Of a stretch of DNA of 64,000 bases, positions 22,001-30,835 are shown in pieces. Both the position numbers and the translations under genes were made by a program. Origin of the DNA: Chryseobacterium sp. YIM B08800. Its GTDB lineage: Bacteria; Bacteroidota; Bacteroidia; Flavobacteriales; Weeksellaceae. Location of the stretch: the NCBI RefSeq assembly GCF_026163565.1, contig NZ_JAPDKN010000011.1, forward strand, positions 1-64,000, read 5' to 3'. Position 1 is the first letter of the stretch; every line of letters starts with the position of its first letter. The notes beneath the pieces are model-generated. The model had not been told where the DNA came from and did no database searches. It saw only the letters and a program-made list of their open reading frames with translations.

Positions 22001-23830
22001 TTATTTCTTGACAGACATTTTGAAATTTCTAATTAAGTTACCTGATTTTGAAGTAATATTCACCATGTAATTTCCTGTAGTAAGCTTATTTTCAAGAGAA
22101 AAATGATGTTCGCCATTGGCTGTTTTGCCGATATCTTCTCTGTGTATCAACTTTCCGGAAAGATCAAAAATGATTATTCTATGTTCTTCTTTTTTAAATA
22201 GGTCTCCGCTTATTGTAAAATTACCGTTGTTCGGATTGTTGTATAGTTTTATTTCAGAAATCTTTGTTAGTTCTTGTGTGTCCAGATTTTTAACATCAAA
22301 TTTTGCTAAGAAAGTCACATTTTTTTCAGCTACCGCAGACGGATTGGGATCTACATATTGAGGTTGCCAACTTCCCGGAGTTGAAAATCCTGTGGTAGAA
22401 GTGGTTTCACCATAAAGATAAAGAGAGTTATTGTTTATCGCAATATTAATAGGCTCATTCCCATTTTGGCTGGTTCCACCGTAGTAAGATGACCATTGTA
22501 AAATTCCGTCTGAATTGAATTTTGAAAAAAATCGGTTGGTTGATGTGTTTACATTTTGACCGGGATTTTGTTGATACACATTTGGAGTAGCAATATTGTT
22601 GCTGATTCTCCAAATAAGACCACAAATGTAAATATTGTCGCCCGAAACTGCGAGAGGTTGTTGAGATGACTGGGTAGTTTCTCTGCCGTTGCCTCCTACA
22701 TAAGTACTCCAAAGTCTTTCACCGGAATGACTAAATTTTGTTAAGAAAAGATCAGATTCACCAGACATTTGTGGTTGATGACTTCCTGCTGTTCCATAAT
22801 AATTAGGGCTGTTTGTAGTGCTGTTGTTGATGAAAGTTTCGTCTCCTAAAATATAAATACCAGTTTCGTTTACTTCAAATTTTCTGATAGAACTAAACCC
22901 TGTAGGATAACCATAGTAAGTTCCCCATTCTCTGGTGCCATTATTTGCGTTCATTTTTAAAAGCGCAAAATGAGATTTTGTAGTTTGAAAAGCATTCGGT
23001 GTTGTTAAGGGAATTTGATTTGATGAAGGTTCCTGACCAATGCCGATGTATAAAGCATTGTTATGATAATGAATAATTGAAGCGTAACCCGGATAATAAG
23101 TTCCCCATACTCTTTGTCCGTTTGCATCTAATTTTACTAAGAAACCATTTGGATAAGGACTTCCGTTGACTGTAATGTCTTGATAGTTTTCTTGAAAAAC
23201 ACCGGGTGTACCCACATCTTGTGCGCTGTATGTAGTTCCTGAAATGTAAACATTTCCTGAAGGATCGGTGATCACTCTCCCCAATGAAGGCATATAAGTT
23301 GACCAGATTAAATTATCGTTTGCGTCATATTTGGCTAAAAGATATTGAGAGTTTGTGGTCATCCAGGCTCCTGCGCTTACTGTAATTGGTGGTGTATTTG
23401 AATTGTGCTGATATTGAAAATATTTATTGTTTTGCTGATCAATAAACATCAATTCTTTAGTGTAACTTCCGGGAACACCGTAATGAAGCTGATTATATTC
23501 ATACGAAAGCATATTTCCCGAACTGTTAAATTTTGAAGTGACATTTGTATAAGAATAGTTATTGCCAAGATAGAAATTTTGACCAACACCCATACTGAAT
23601 TGCTGATAATACGATGTCCCGTAGCTTACGATAGGAACAATTAAACCTTTAGTATAAATATTATTTTGAGTATCAAAAAACAGTTGCTTGCCTTGAAATG
23701 TTGATGACCATGATCTTCCACCAACTGGTCCGAAATAGGTTCCCCAAGTTCTTTGGAATTCGAAATTACTTTGTGCGTTTCCTGAAAAATAGGCAAGGAG
23801 AAGCCCAATAAAGGATAGTTTTTTTAGCAT
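22001..23830 (-). CDS. T9SS type A sorting-domain protein with propeller-like repeats
   Basis: A 609-residue exported protein. The signal peptide (1-19) is followed by about 480 residues of irregular repeats centred on W-G/S-T-Y-Y/F-G (WGTYFGPVGG, WSTYMPSLG, WGTYYPGY, WGTYYGYP, WSTYVGGNG, WSSYYGGTS), each followed by a DxxGNxYxxG-like strand. This is an SBBP-like beta-propeller pattern. The last ~80 residues (IKLYNNPNNGNF, then FDLSGKLIHRED, TGNYMVNI, end FKMSVKK) form a type A T9SS C-terminal domain, which directs secretion across the outer membrane and is usually removed or used for attachment. The ligand or role is unknown. Confidence 0.85.
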   Translation of the reverse strand: MLKKLSFIGLLLAYFSGNAQSNFEFQRTWGTYFGPVGGRSWSSTFQGKQLFFDTQNNIYTKGLIVPIVSYGTSYYQQFSMGVGQNFYLGNNYSYTNVTSKFNSSGNMLSYEYNQLHYGVPGSYTKELMFIDQQNNKYFQYQHNSNTPPITVSAGAWMTTNSQYLLAKYDANDNLIWSTYMPSLGRVITDPSGNVYISGTTYSAQDVGTPGVFQENYQDITVNGSPYPNGFLVKLDANGQRVWGTYYPGYASIIHYHNNALYIGIGQEPSSNQIPLTTPNAFQTTKSHFALLKMNANNGTREWGTYYGYPTGFSSIRKFEVNETGIYILGDETFINNSTTNSPNYYGTAGSHQPQMSGESDLFLTKFSHSGERLWSTYVGGNGRETTQSSQQPLAVSGDNIYICGLIWRISNNIATPNVYQQNPGQNVNTSTNRFFSKFNSDGILQWSSYYGGTSQNGNEPINIAINNNSLYLYGETTSTTGFSTPGSWQPQYVDPNPSAVAEKNVTFLAKFDVKNLDTQELTKISEIKLYNNPNNGNFTISGDLFKKEEHRIIIFDLSGKLIHREDIGKTANGEHHFSLENKLTTGNYMVNITSKSGNLIRNFKMSVKK

Positions 23831-23953
23831 ATTATTAGTTTTTAAAATTTGATGGATGTAAATTTATAAAATAATAGTCATATCGATGGGAAATATTTTA
23901 AATAGCTGCTAAATTATTGTGTTTTATTCAAATTAAATGTTTTTCATTTTGTG

Positions 23954-23961
23954 TATCTTTG
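23954..23961 (+). promoter_or_regulatory. Likely -7 box of mfd
   Basis: TATCTTTG matches TAnnTTTG. It predicts a leader of about 55-60 nt before the ATG at 24027, which includes a hairpin at 23976-23999. Confidence 0.5.
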
Positions 23962-23975
23962 TTAGGCAAGATTAA

Positions 23976-23999
23976 CGATTTCGGAAAACCCCGAAATCG
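23976..23999 (+). promoter_or_regulatory. Perfect hairpin in the mfd leader
   Basis: Perfect 9-bp arms CGATTTCGG and CCGAAATCG around AAAACC, just after the predicted start of transcription. The T-run after it is short and interrupted, so it is not a clear terminator. RNA stability or protein binding are alternatives. Confidence 0.55.
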
Positions 24000-24026
24000 A
24001 TTTTGTCGTTTATACCTACATTATTT

Positions 24027-27000
24027 ATGCAGTTAAAAAATATCAGCGAAAAATTTCTTCCCGATTTGCTTAAAAATGAATTTGGAAAAGAAATTTTCTC
24101 ACAAATTGATACTCAGCCGCATCTTTCTGTAAGAGGAAGTGCAGGTTCTTCAGCTTCTGTTTTTGCAGCCGAGCTCTTCCTTACTCACAAAAAAACGGTT
24201 CTTTTTCTTTCAGATGACAAAGAGGAAGCATTATACATTAACAGTGAAATGGAAGATTTGCTGGGAAAAGAAAGTGTACTTTATTTTCCGGCAACGCACA
24301 TGGAGCCTTATCAGGTTGAGAAAACTCAGAATGCCAATTTGGTATTGAGAACTGAGGTTTTAAATAAAATAAATTCAGAAAAATCTCCAAAAGTTATTGT
24401 GGCTTACGTGGGAGCTTTGTCTGAAAAAGTTTTGAAGAAAGAAGATTTTAAGGCGATTTCTCATAACATTAAAACTGGCGATCAGCTCGATTTTGATTTT
24501 GTGGATGAATTGCTGAATCATTATCAGTTCAATCAAACAGATTTTGTTTCTGAGCCGGGAGAATTTTCCGTTCGTGGCGGAATTGTCGATGTATTTTCTT
24601 ACTCCAATGAAAAACCTTATCGTATTACTTTCTTCGGAAATGAAGTGGAGAATATTAAAACGTTTGACATCGAAACCCAACTTTCTGTTGATAAAGTAGA
24701 CGGTTTTCAGTTGGTTTCAAATATGAATTTTTCGGTTTCGGGAACAAGAGTTTCTTTTCTTGAAATTTTGCCTAAAGAAAGTTTTGTTATTTCTAAAAAT
24801 GGAATTGTTGGTCTTCAAAAACTTAGGACGTTTTACGAAAAATCTTTGGTAAAGTATGAAGATTTAAATAAAGATATTGCACACCGTACTCCACAGGAGC
24901 TTTTTATCTCTGATGAAGAGTTTTTATTTGATTATAAAAAATTTAAAACCGTTGATTTCAGCAGTGTTGGAATTGAAAGCATAAAATCTCAAGAAGTAAA
25001 GCTTAATCAAACTGCACAACCTTCGTTTCATAAGAATTTTCAGTTATTGATTGAAGATTTACAGGAGAAAAAAGAAGAGGGTTTTGATATCTGGATCTCT
25101 TTTTCTACTGAAAAACAAAAAGAAAGATTAGAATCCATTTTTGAAGAACTGGGTCATCAGTTGGCTTTTAAAAGCTTTAAATCTGAATTGCATGAAGGTT
25201 TTGTGGATCCCGATCACAAAATTCTGGTCTACACCGATCACCAAATTTTTGACCGTTATCAAAGATATAAAGCTAAAAATACATTCGCCAAATCTGAGCA
25301 GTTAACACTGAAAGATTTAATGTCGCTGAAAGTTGGAGATTTTATCGCCCATATCGATCACGGGATCGGAAAATTTATGGGATTGGTAAAAGTAAACAAT
25401 GACGGGAAAATTCAGGAATGTTTTAAACTCACTTATAAAAATGGAGATTTATTATATGTAAGTATTCATTCACTTCATAAAATTTCAAAATACAACGGTC
25501 CGGATGGAAAAGAGATTGTTCTGAGCAAGCTTGGTTCCCCTGCATGGAAATCATTAAAACAAAAAACAAAAGCGAGAGTTAAGCAAATTGCTTTCGATTT
25601 GATTAAATTATATGCGGAAAGAAAAACCGCAAAAGGATTCCAGTATTCGCCAGATTCTTATCTTCAAAATGAGTTGGAGGCAAGTTTTGCTTATGAAGAC
25701 ACGCCAGATCAGGAAAAAGCGACTCTTGATGTGAAAAAAGATATGGAAGATGAAGGAGTGATGGATCGTTTGATTTGTGGTGACGTTGGTTTCGGAAAAA
25801 CAGAAGTTGCCATTCGTGCCGCTTTTAAAGCTGCTACAGACGGCAAACAAGTTGCGATTTTGGTTCCGACTACCATTCTGGCTTTTCAACATTACAGAAG
25901 TTTCAAGGAAAGGTTGAAAGATTTTCCGGTGACTATTTCTTACTTAAACCGTTTCAGAACAGCGAAACAAAAATCTGAAACTTTACAGGGATTAGAAGAT
26001 GGGAAAGTGGACATCGTTATTGGGACGCACCAGTTGGCTGCCGATAAAGTGAAATTTAAAAATTTAGGTTTATTAATTATTGATGAAGAGCATAAATTTG
26101 GAGTTTCTGTAAAAGATAAACTGAAAACGATGAAAACCAATGTTGATACCTTAACATTGACTGCGACTCCGATTCCGAGAACTTTACAATTTTCTCTGAT
26201 GGCTGCACGAGATCTTTCGGTGATCAAAACGCCACCGCCAAACAGACAACCAGTTGATACAAATATTATTGGATTTAGCGAAGAAGTTATTCGTGATGCG
26301 GTTTCTTATGAATTGCAACGTGACGGACAGGTTTATTTCATCAATAACAGAATCGAAAATCTGAAAGATATTGCAGGTTTGATTCAAAGATTGGTTCCCG
26401 ATGCAAGAGTCATTACTGCACACGGACAAATGGAAGGGAAACAAATGGAACAGAATGTCCTGGATTTTATGGATGGAAAGTATGATGTTTTGGTAGCAAC
26501 CACGATTATTGAAAGTGGAGTAGATGTTCCGAATGCGAATACGATTTTCATTAACGATGCGCAACGTTTTGGAATGGCAGATCTTCACCAAATGAGAGGA
26601 AGGGTTGGGCGAAGCAATAGAAAAGCATTTTGTTACCTGATTACGCCGCCATTTGATATGATGACTTCTGATGCAAGAAAAAGGCTGGAAGCGATTGAGC
26701 AGTTTTCAGATTTGGGAAGTGGTTTTCAGATTGCGATGAAAGATTTGGAAATTCGTGGTGCAGGAGATTTATTGGGTGGTGAACAAAGCGGATTTATCAA
26801 TGAAATGGGATTCGAAACCTATCAAAAAATGATGCAGGAAGCGCTTGAAGAATTGAAAGATGATGAAAATTTTGAAAATCTTTTTGAAAATGAAGAAGAC
26901 AGAAATAAACTTTTCAAATCGGTAAAAGAAGTAAATATTGATACCGATTTGGAACTGATGCTTCCGGATTTTTATGTTTCCAGTACCGAAGAAAGATTGC

Positions 27001-27389
27001 TGCTTTATCAAAAATTAGCCGAAATAGATAACGAAAAAGATCTGCAGAAATTTGAAGCTGAACTGAAAGACCGTTTTGGAAATCTGCCAAGTGAAGCTGT
27101 TAACTTACTGAAAAGTGTTGCTCTGAAATGGTTGGCTGCCGAAATTGGGTTCGAAAAAATTGTAATGAAAAACGGAATTTTCTTAGGATATTTTCCAAGT
27201 AACCCGCAAGATAAGTTTTATCAGACCGATAAATTCAGGCATATTATATCTTACTTAACGCAAAACCCTGCGCAAGCTCAATTGAAAGAGAAGGCTGGCA
27301 AAGATGGAAATAATCTGATGATGCGAAAAGATAAGGTGAAAAATGTAGATGAGGTAAATGTTTTGCTGAAATCGATTTTAGGAATTTAA
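24027..27389 (+). CDS. mfd: Transcription-repair coupling factor Mfd
   Basis: About 1,120 residues from the ATG at 24027 (MQLKNISEKFLPDLL). A TTG at 24003 would add eight residues but is less likely. Mfd pushes stalled RNA polymerase off DNA lesions and recruits UvrA. Domain order: UvrB-like N-terminus, RNA-polymerase-interacting domain (VGDFIAHIDHGIGKFMGL), RecG-like translocase with Walker A GDVGFGKTEVA, DEEH box (IIDEEHKFGV), TATPIPRTL and QMRGRVGRSN, and a C-terminal TRCF domain (DTDLELMLPDFYV). Length and motifs are complete. Monocistronic with its own leader and terminator. Confidence 0.96.
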   Translation: MQLKNISEKFLPDLLKNEFGKEIFSQIDTQPHLSVRGSAGSSASVFAAELFLTHKKTVLFLSDDKEEALYINSEMEDLLGKESVLYFPATHMEPYQVEKTQNANLVLRTEVLNKINSEKSPKVIVAYVGALSEKVLKKEDFKAISHNIKTGDQLDFDFVDELLNHYQFNQTDFVSEPGEFSVRGGIVDVFSYSNEKPYRITFFGNEVENIKTFDIETQLSVDKVDGFQLVSNMNFSVSGTRVSFLEILPKESFVISKNGIVGLQKLRTFYEKSLVKYEDLNKDIAHRTPQELFISDEEFLFDYKKFKTVDFSSVGIESIKSQEVKLNQTAQPSFHKNFQLLIEDLQEKKEEGFDIWISFSTEKQKERLESIFEELGHQLAFKSFKSELHEGFVDPDHKILVYTDHQIFDRYQRYKAKNTFAKSEQLTLKDLMSLKVGDFIAHIDHGIGKFMGLVKVNNDGKIQECFKLTYKNGDLLYVSIHSLHKISKYNGPDGKEIVLSKLGSPAWKSLKQKTKARVKQIAFDLIKLYAERKTAKGFQYSPDSYLQNELEASFAYEDTPDQEKATLDVKKDMEDEGVMDRLICGDVGFGKTEVAIRAAFKAATDGKQVAILVPTTILAFQHYRSFKERLKDFPVTISYLNRFRTAKQKSETLQGLEDGKVDIVIGTHQLAADKVKFKNLGLLIIDEEHKFGVSVKDKLKTMKTNVDTLTLTATPIPRTLQFSLMAARDLSVIKTPPPNRQPVDTNIIGFSEEVIRDAVSYELQRDGQVYFINNRIENLKDIAGLIQRLVPDARVITAHGQMEGKQMEQNVLDFMDGKYDVLVATTIIESGVDVPNANTIFINDAQRFGMADLHQMRGRVGRSNRKAFCYLITPPFDMMTSDARKRLEAIEQFSDLGSGFQIAMKDLEIRGAGDLLGGEQSGFINEMGFETYQKMMQEALEELKDDENFENLFENEEDRNKLFKSVKEVNIDTDLELMLPDFYVSSTEERLLLYQKLAEIDNEKDLQKFEAELKDRFGNLPSEAVNLLKSVALKWLAAEIGFEKIVMKNGIFLGYFPSNPQDKFYQTDKFRHIISYLTQNPAQAQLKEKAGKDGNNLMMRKDKVKNVDEVNVLLKSILGI

Positions 27390-27410
27390 TTAGCTATTTC
27401 CTTAATTTAT

Positions 27411-27445
27411 AAAAGATCTAAAAGTTGTTTTAGGTCTTTTTTTAT
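27411..27445 (+). terminator. Intrinsic terminator of mfd
   Basis: Arms AAAGATCTAAAA and TTTTAGGTCTTT (one G-T pair) around GTTG, followed by a T-run. Confidence 0.8.
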
Positions 27446-27486
27446 TAAATTTTTAAAATAAATCTTTTGTTGTTGAAAATAATTTC

Positions 27487-27494
27487 TATTTTTG
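27487..27494 (+). promoter_or_regulatory. Likely -7 box of the lipoprotein at 27515
   Basis: TATTTTTG, 20 nt before the ATG at 27515; it supports the ATG over an upstream TTG at 27467. Confidence 0.5.
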
Positions 27495-27514
27495 AGATTA
27501 ATAATAAACAAATC

Positions 27515-28408
27515 ATGATTAAAAATTTATTCAAAGGCTTATCGGTCTTACTTCTTGGCTTCATGTTTTCATGCGATAACACAACTGCAGATCCCATTAA
27601 TAATACACTTAATAATCCCAATAATCCGGGAAGCAGTGGTGGAAGTACACCCACAATTACTGGACCTCGAATTTTGCATAAAGTTGTTGTCAATAATGTG
27701 ACGAATCACGAATTTGTAACTACTGGAAATGTTCTTGATAAGGCAATTTTTAAAGAAGATAGCGCCCCTAATTCTTTCTTAGTCGCAACAACGACATACA
27801 CTTTAGGAAAGATTACAAGAGTGAAGTTTACGCAGGAAGTTAACGGAGCTGTTCCTACGAATGGTTTGTCGTACGATTATAATATTACTTATGATTCAGG
27901 TGGGAAAATTAATTATACAACTTGTAATACAATGTTGGGAACTACGCCACATTTTAACATGGAATATACTTATACTTATGATACTTCCGGGAAAATGACA
28001 AAGATTGCGGAAAAGAAAAAAATGGGCTCTACTTACACTCATTTTATTAACTATAACCTTACCAATACAGGAGACAATATTACAAAGCTTGTAACAGAAA
28101 ACGGAATAACAAGTGATACAGGTGTTCCTGATATGTCTACAGTGATAACCTACACATATAATTTCTCTTCTTATGACACAAAAATAAATCCTTATACGAC
28201 GTTACCTAAAACATTTTTTGTGATGTGGAGCTTACTACATCCTACTAATTTTTCAACATTATCGGCTAATAACCTTATAGACTTTAGTCTTGCATTTCCA
28301 TCTCCGGCTCCGGTAATTTCTGGAACATATTCCTATTTATATGATACACAGAATTATCCGGTTTCAGCTCAGTCTCAGACTCAGAAGTATATTTATAAGG
28401 CTTTATAA
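27515..28408 (+). CDS. Hypothetical lipoprotein (paralogous pair, copy 1)
   Basis: A 297-residue predicted lipoprotein from the ATG at 27515, with lipobox LGFMFSC (Cys20). A low-complexity Asn/Pro/Gly/Ser linker (about 26-47) leads to a beta-rich domain with recurring Tyr-rich strands (SYDYNITYDSGGKINYT, MEYTYTYDTSGKMTKIA). These look like YD-repeat-like hairpins seen in several Bacteroidetes lipoproteins. The start GPRILHKVV and the end YLYDTQNYPV...YIYKAL align with the next gene, so the two are paralogues. Function unknown. Confidence 0.78.
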   Translation: MIKNLFKGLSVLLLGFMFSCDNTTADPINNTLNNPNNPGSSGGSTPTITGPRILHKVVVNNVTNHEFVTTGNVLDKAIFKEDSAPNSFLVATTTYTLGKITRVKFTQEVNGAVPTNGLSYDYNITYDSGGKINYTTCNTMLGTTPHFNMEYTYTYDTSGKMTKIAEKKKMGSTYTHFINYNLTNTGDNITKLVTENGITSDTGVPDMSTVITYTYNFSSYDTKINPYTTLPKTFFVMWSLLHPTNFSTLSANNLIDFSLAFPSPAPVISGTYSYLYDTQNYPVSAQSQTQKYIYKAL

Positions 28409-28473
28409 TGAGTTTTCTATTATTAGTTTTGCTAGAATATTAATTAAAAGATGATTTTTATACAAAAAAAAAT

Positions 28474-28481
28474 TATATTTG
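28474..28481 (+). promoter_or_regulatory. Likely -7 box of the lipoprotein at 28509
   Basis: TATATTTG on the plus strand, 27 nt before the ATG. Confidence 0.5.
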
Positions 28482-28508
28482 TGGAAAAATAAATAATCCC
28501 ATTACATA

Positions 28509-29435
28509 ATGAAAAGACTTTTCTATTTTATTTTGCTAATAGCAGGTTTTTCTTCAATACATTCTTGTAAAGATTTGACTGACGAAGAAGGGAATCCACT
28601 TTTGGATTTGAATGACAATACTGGTTTGAATGGTCCAAGAGCTTTATCAAGAGAGGTAACAGATTTTGGCTTAATTGCACAGTATCAGTATAATGGTTTG
28701 CTTCTTTCTAGCGTTATTACAGAAAAAGCTTCTTTAACGAATGTAGAATGGAGTGGTGATAAAATCAGTAAAATAACATTTAATGGTTTTTTAGATTTAG
28801 ATAGTGACGGTACAATAGATACAGACAGTGTTTCTTATACTCAGCAATATACTTACGGTAATTTAGGTAAATTAACATTGATCTCTGAAAACAGAACAAT
28901 ATTTAGAAGAGCTGCTCCTGTGCCTCCTTCTACAACTCCGGGTCCTTATGCTGTTTTTGCAAAAACAAAATCGATGTATAATCTAACGTATAGCTCTACA
29001 ACATCAAAATTAGCTTCTATTGTGATGAAAAAAGGTGATGATGTTACTCCATTTGTTTACACAGATTATACCAAAGCTACTTACAGTTATTTAGGAGATA
29101 ACGTTTCTTCAGTAACTAAAGAAGTAGGTAAATTAACGGGGACTGTTTTTGAACCTGCTGTACAAAACTATAAATTTGATTTTAGCAGCTACGATTCTTA
29201 TATCAGCGGATATACTTTGTTGCCATTCGAATATAAAGTTTCTGTGCTTATTTCTACAAATATTAATGACGACAGAAGTTTAATATTGTCACCAAACAGT
29301 CCTAAAAGAGCTGCTGTGACAGATATGACGCAGCCGGTTCCTACACCGATTGTAGTTTCTACCAATTACAGATATGATCCACAGACTTATATGACTCAAG
29401 GATTTGGAATCAATTATTTCTACAAACCTTTGTAA
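28509..29435 (+). CDS. Hypothetical lipoprotein (paralogous pair, copy 2)
   Basis: A 308-residue predicted lipoprotein with lipobox SIHSC (Cys20). After an acidic linker it shares the plan of the preceding gene: GPRALSREV near residue 43, Tyr-rich beta-hairpins (YTQQYTYGNLGKLTLIS, YNLTYSSTTSKLASIV), a VQNYKFDFSSYDSYISGYTLLP segment matching the neighbour's YTYNFSSYDTKINPYTTLP, and a terminal YRYDPQTYM...YFYKPL. Identity is modest, so the duplication is old. Role unknown; it has its own promoter and terminator. Confidence 0.78.
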   Translation: MKRLFYFILLIAGFSSIHSCKDLTDEEGNPLLDLNDNTGLNGPRALSREVTDFGLIAQYQYNGLLLSSVITEKASLTNVEWSGDKISKITFNGFLDLDSDGTIDTDSVSYTQQYTYGNLGKLTLISENRTIFRRAAPVPPSTTPGPYAVFAKTKSMYNLTYSSTTSKLASIVMKKGDDVTPFVYTDYTKATYSYLGDNVSSVTKEVGKLTGTVFEPAVQNYKFDFSSYDSYISGYTLLPFEYKVSVLISTNINDDRSLILSPNSPKRAAVTDMTQPVPTPIVVSTNYRYDPQTYMTQGFGINYFYKPL

Positions 29436-29460
29436 TTATTACAATATTTAAAAATATTTA

Positions 29461-29490
29461 AACTCAATCCTTTTTAGGGTTGAGTTTTTT
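29461..29490 (+). terminator. Intrinsic terminator of the lipoprotein at 28509
   Basis: Arms AACTCAATCC and GGGTTGAGTT (one G-T pair) around TTTTTA, followed by T-runs. The descending arm may overlap the -33 region of pth (TTGAG at 29480). Confidence 0.8.
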
Positions 29491-29503
29491 ATTTTAGAAC
29501 CCT

Positions 29504-29511
29504 TAATTTTG
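29504..29511 (+). promoter_or_regulatory. Likely -7 box of pth
   Basis: TAATTTTG lies 19 nt after a TTGAG (29480-29484) and 13 nt before the ATG, a good fit to the flavobacterial promoter. Confidence 0.6.
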
Positions 29512-29524
29512 CAAAAAATTTCTC

Positions 29525-30088
29525 ATGAAATATTTAATTGCCGGTCTTGGAAATAAAGGCCCTGAATACGAAAATACACGTCACAATATAGGTTTTAAAG
29601 TTGCTGAAAAAATTGCAGAAACTTTAGAAGCATCATTCAATACCACTAATTTTGGTTGGATGGCTGAAGGAAAATATAAAGGAAGAAAAGTTTTGGTTCT
29701 AAAACCCGATACTTATATGAATCTTTCTGGAAATGCCGTAAAATATTGGATGCAGAAAGAAAATATTCCTTTAGAAAATGTAATGATTGTTACCGATGAT
29801 CTGGCTTTGCCTTTTGGAACATTAAGAATGAAAATGAAAGGTTCTGATGCAGGACACAACGGACTTAAAAATATTCAGGAGGTTTTGCAGACTCAGAATT
29901 ATGCAAGGCTACGTTTTGGTATTTCTGCCGAATTTTCTGAAGGAAAACAGGTTGATTATGTTTTGGGAACCTGGAATGAAGAAGAACGTGAAAAACTTCC
30001 TGAAAGAATAGAAAAATTTTCAAAAGCCTGTCTGTCTTTTGTTTTTGCAGGAATCAATAATACGATGTCTGCTTTTAACGGAAAATAA
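29525..30088 (+). CDS. pth: Peptidyl-tRNA hydrolase
   Basis: A 187-residue cytoplasmic enzyme that hydrolyses the ester bond of peptidyl-tRNA released from stalled ribosomes. Family signatures are complete: AGLGNKGPEYENTRHNIGF (residues 6-24, with catalytic His near 20), KPDTYMNLSGNAV (near 61), DDLALPFG (catalytic Asp near 92) and GSDAGHNGLKNI (near 108). Length is normal. It is followed by a GC-rich palindrome separating it from the convergent carbonic anhydrase. Confidence 0.96.
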   Translation: MKYLIAGLGNKGPEYENTRHNIGFKVAEKIAETLEASFNTTNFGWMAEGKYKGRKVLVLKPDTYMNLSGNAVKYWMQKENIPLENVMIVTDDLALPFGTLRMKMKGSDAGHNGLKNIQEVLQTQNYARLRFGISAEFSEGKQVDYVLGTWNEEEREKLPERIEKFSKACLSFVFAGINNTMSAFNGK

Positions 30089-30096
30089 AAAACAGA

Positions 30097-30125
30097 TTCG
30101 GGCGGAAGCAAAGCTTCCGCCCGAA
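30097..30125 (-). terminator. GC-rich palindromic terminator between convergent genes
   Basis: Perfect 13-bp arms TTCGGGCGGAAGC and GCTTCCGCCCGAA with an AAA loop. A-runs on the left give a U-tract for the minus-strand carbonic anhydrase transcript, and weaker T-rich DNA lies on the right. Confidence 0.75.
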
Positions 30126-30151
30126 TTATTAAATGAAAGATGAATGTTTTA

Positions 30152-30787
30152 TTATAACCAAGTTACCGTTCCGGTTTCAACATCATAGTTAGCTCCAACT
30201 ATTTTAATTTTGCCCTCCTCTTCAAGGTTTTTCAAAGTAGAACTTTGTTTACGGATTTCTTCAATCGCATTTTTTACGTTATGCTGATTCAGTCTTTCCA
30301 AAAGATCTGCATTAGCAGAAGAACGCTCTTCACCATCCTTGATGATTGTTTTAATGATAGGATCGAAATGACCAATTAAATGATTCAGGTTATCCATTCC
30401 CATTCCTTCGATTTTAGCAGCATCTAGTCCGCCTTTAAGAGCTCCACATTTTGTGTGTCCTAAAACAACAACCAGCTTAGAGCCTGCTACATTACAGCCA
30501 AATTCCATAGATCCAAGAATATCCTGATTTACAAAATTTCCTGCTATTCTGATACTGAAAACATCTCCTAATCCTTGATCAAAGATTAATTCTGCAGAAG
30601 TACGACTGTCGATACAGCTCAAAACTACTGCGAAAGGCCACTGTCCTTCACGCGTAGCATTCACTTGCTCCAAAAGATCTCTGTTTGCCTTTAGGTTATT
30701 TACAAATCTTTGGTTTCCTTCCTTTAAAAAGTTTAATGCTTTTTCAGGAGTAATGGTAGACTGGGTTTCTGATGTATGTGCTTTCAT
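30152..30787 (-). CDS. Beta-class carbonic anhydrase
   Basis: A 211-residue zinc enzyme interconverting CO2 and bicarbonate. Zinc ligands and the catalytic dyad are visible: Cys58, Asp60 and Arg62 in SCIDSR, His111 and Cys114 in GHTKCGAL. It lacks a signal peptide and should be cytoplasmic. It follows the SulP transporter gene by about 48 bp in the same direction, and a second, different beta-carbonic anhydrase lies at 32902, so this one could act on bicarbonate delivered by the transporter. A SulP-carbonic anhydrase pairing is a recurrent bacterial theme. Confidence 0.94.
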   Translation of the reverse strand: MKAHTSETQSTITPEKALNFLKEGNQRFVNNLKANRDLLEQVNATREGQWPFAVVLSCIDSRTSAELIFDQGLGDVFSIRIAGNFVNQDILGSMEFGCNVAGSKLVVVLGHTKCGALKGGLDAAKIEGMGMDNLNHLIGHFDPIIKTIIKDGEERSSANADLLERLNQHNVKNAIEEIRKQSSTLKNLEEEGKIKIVGANYDVETGTVTWL

Positions 30788-30835
30788 ATAATTTGTTTAT
30801 TTTTTGAATTATTAAAGTTAAATATTTTTTTGAGC

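Noticed and set aside
24003-24026. TTG start that would lengthen Mfd by eight residues
   Set aside because: The ATG at 24027 gives the usual Mfd N-terminus and follows the leader hairpin at a normal distance.
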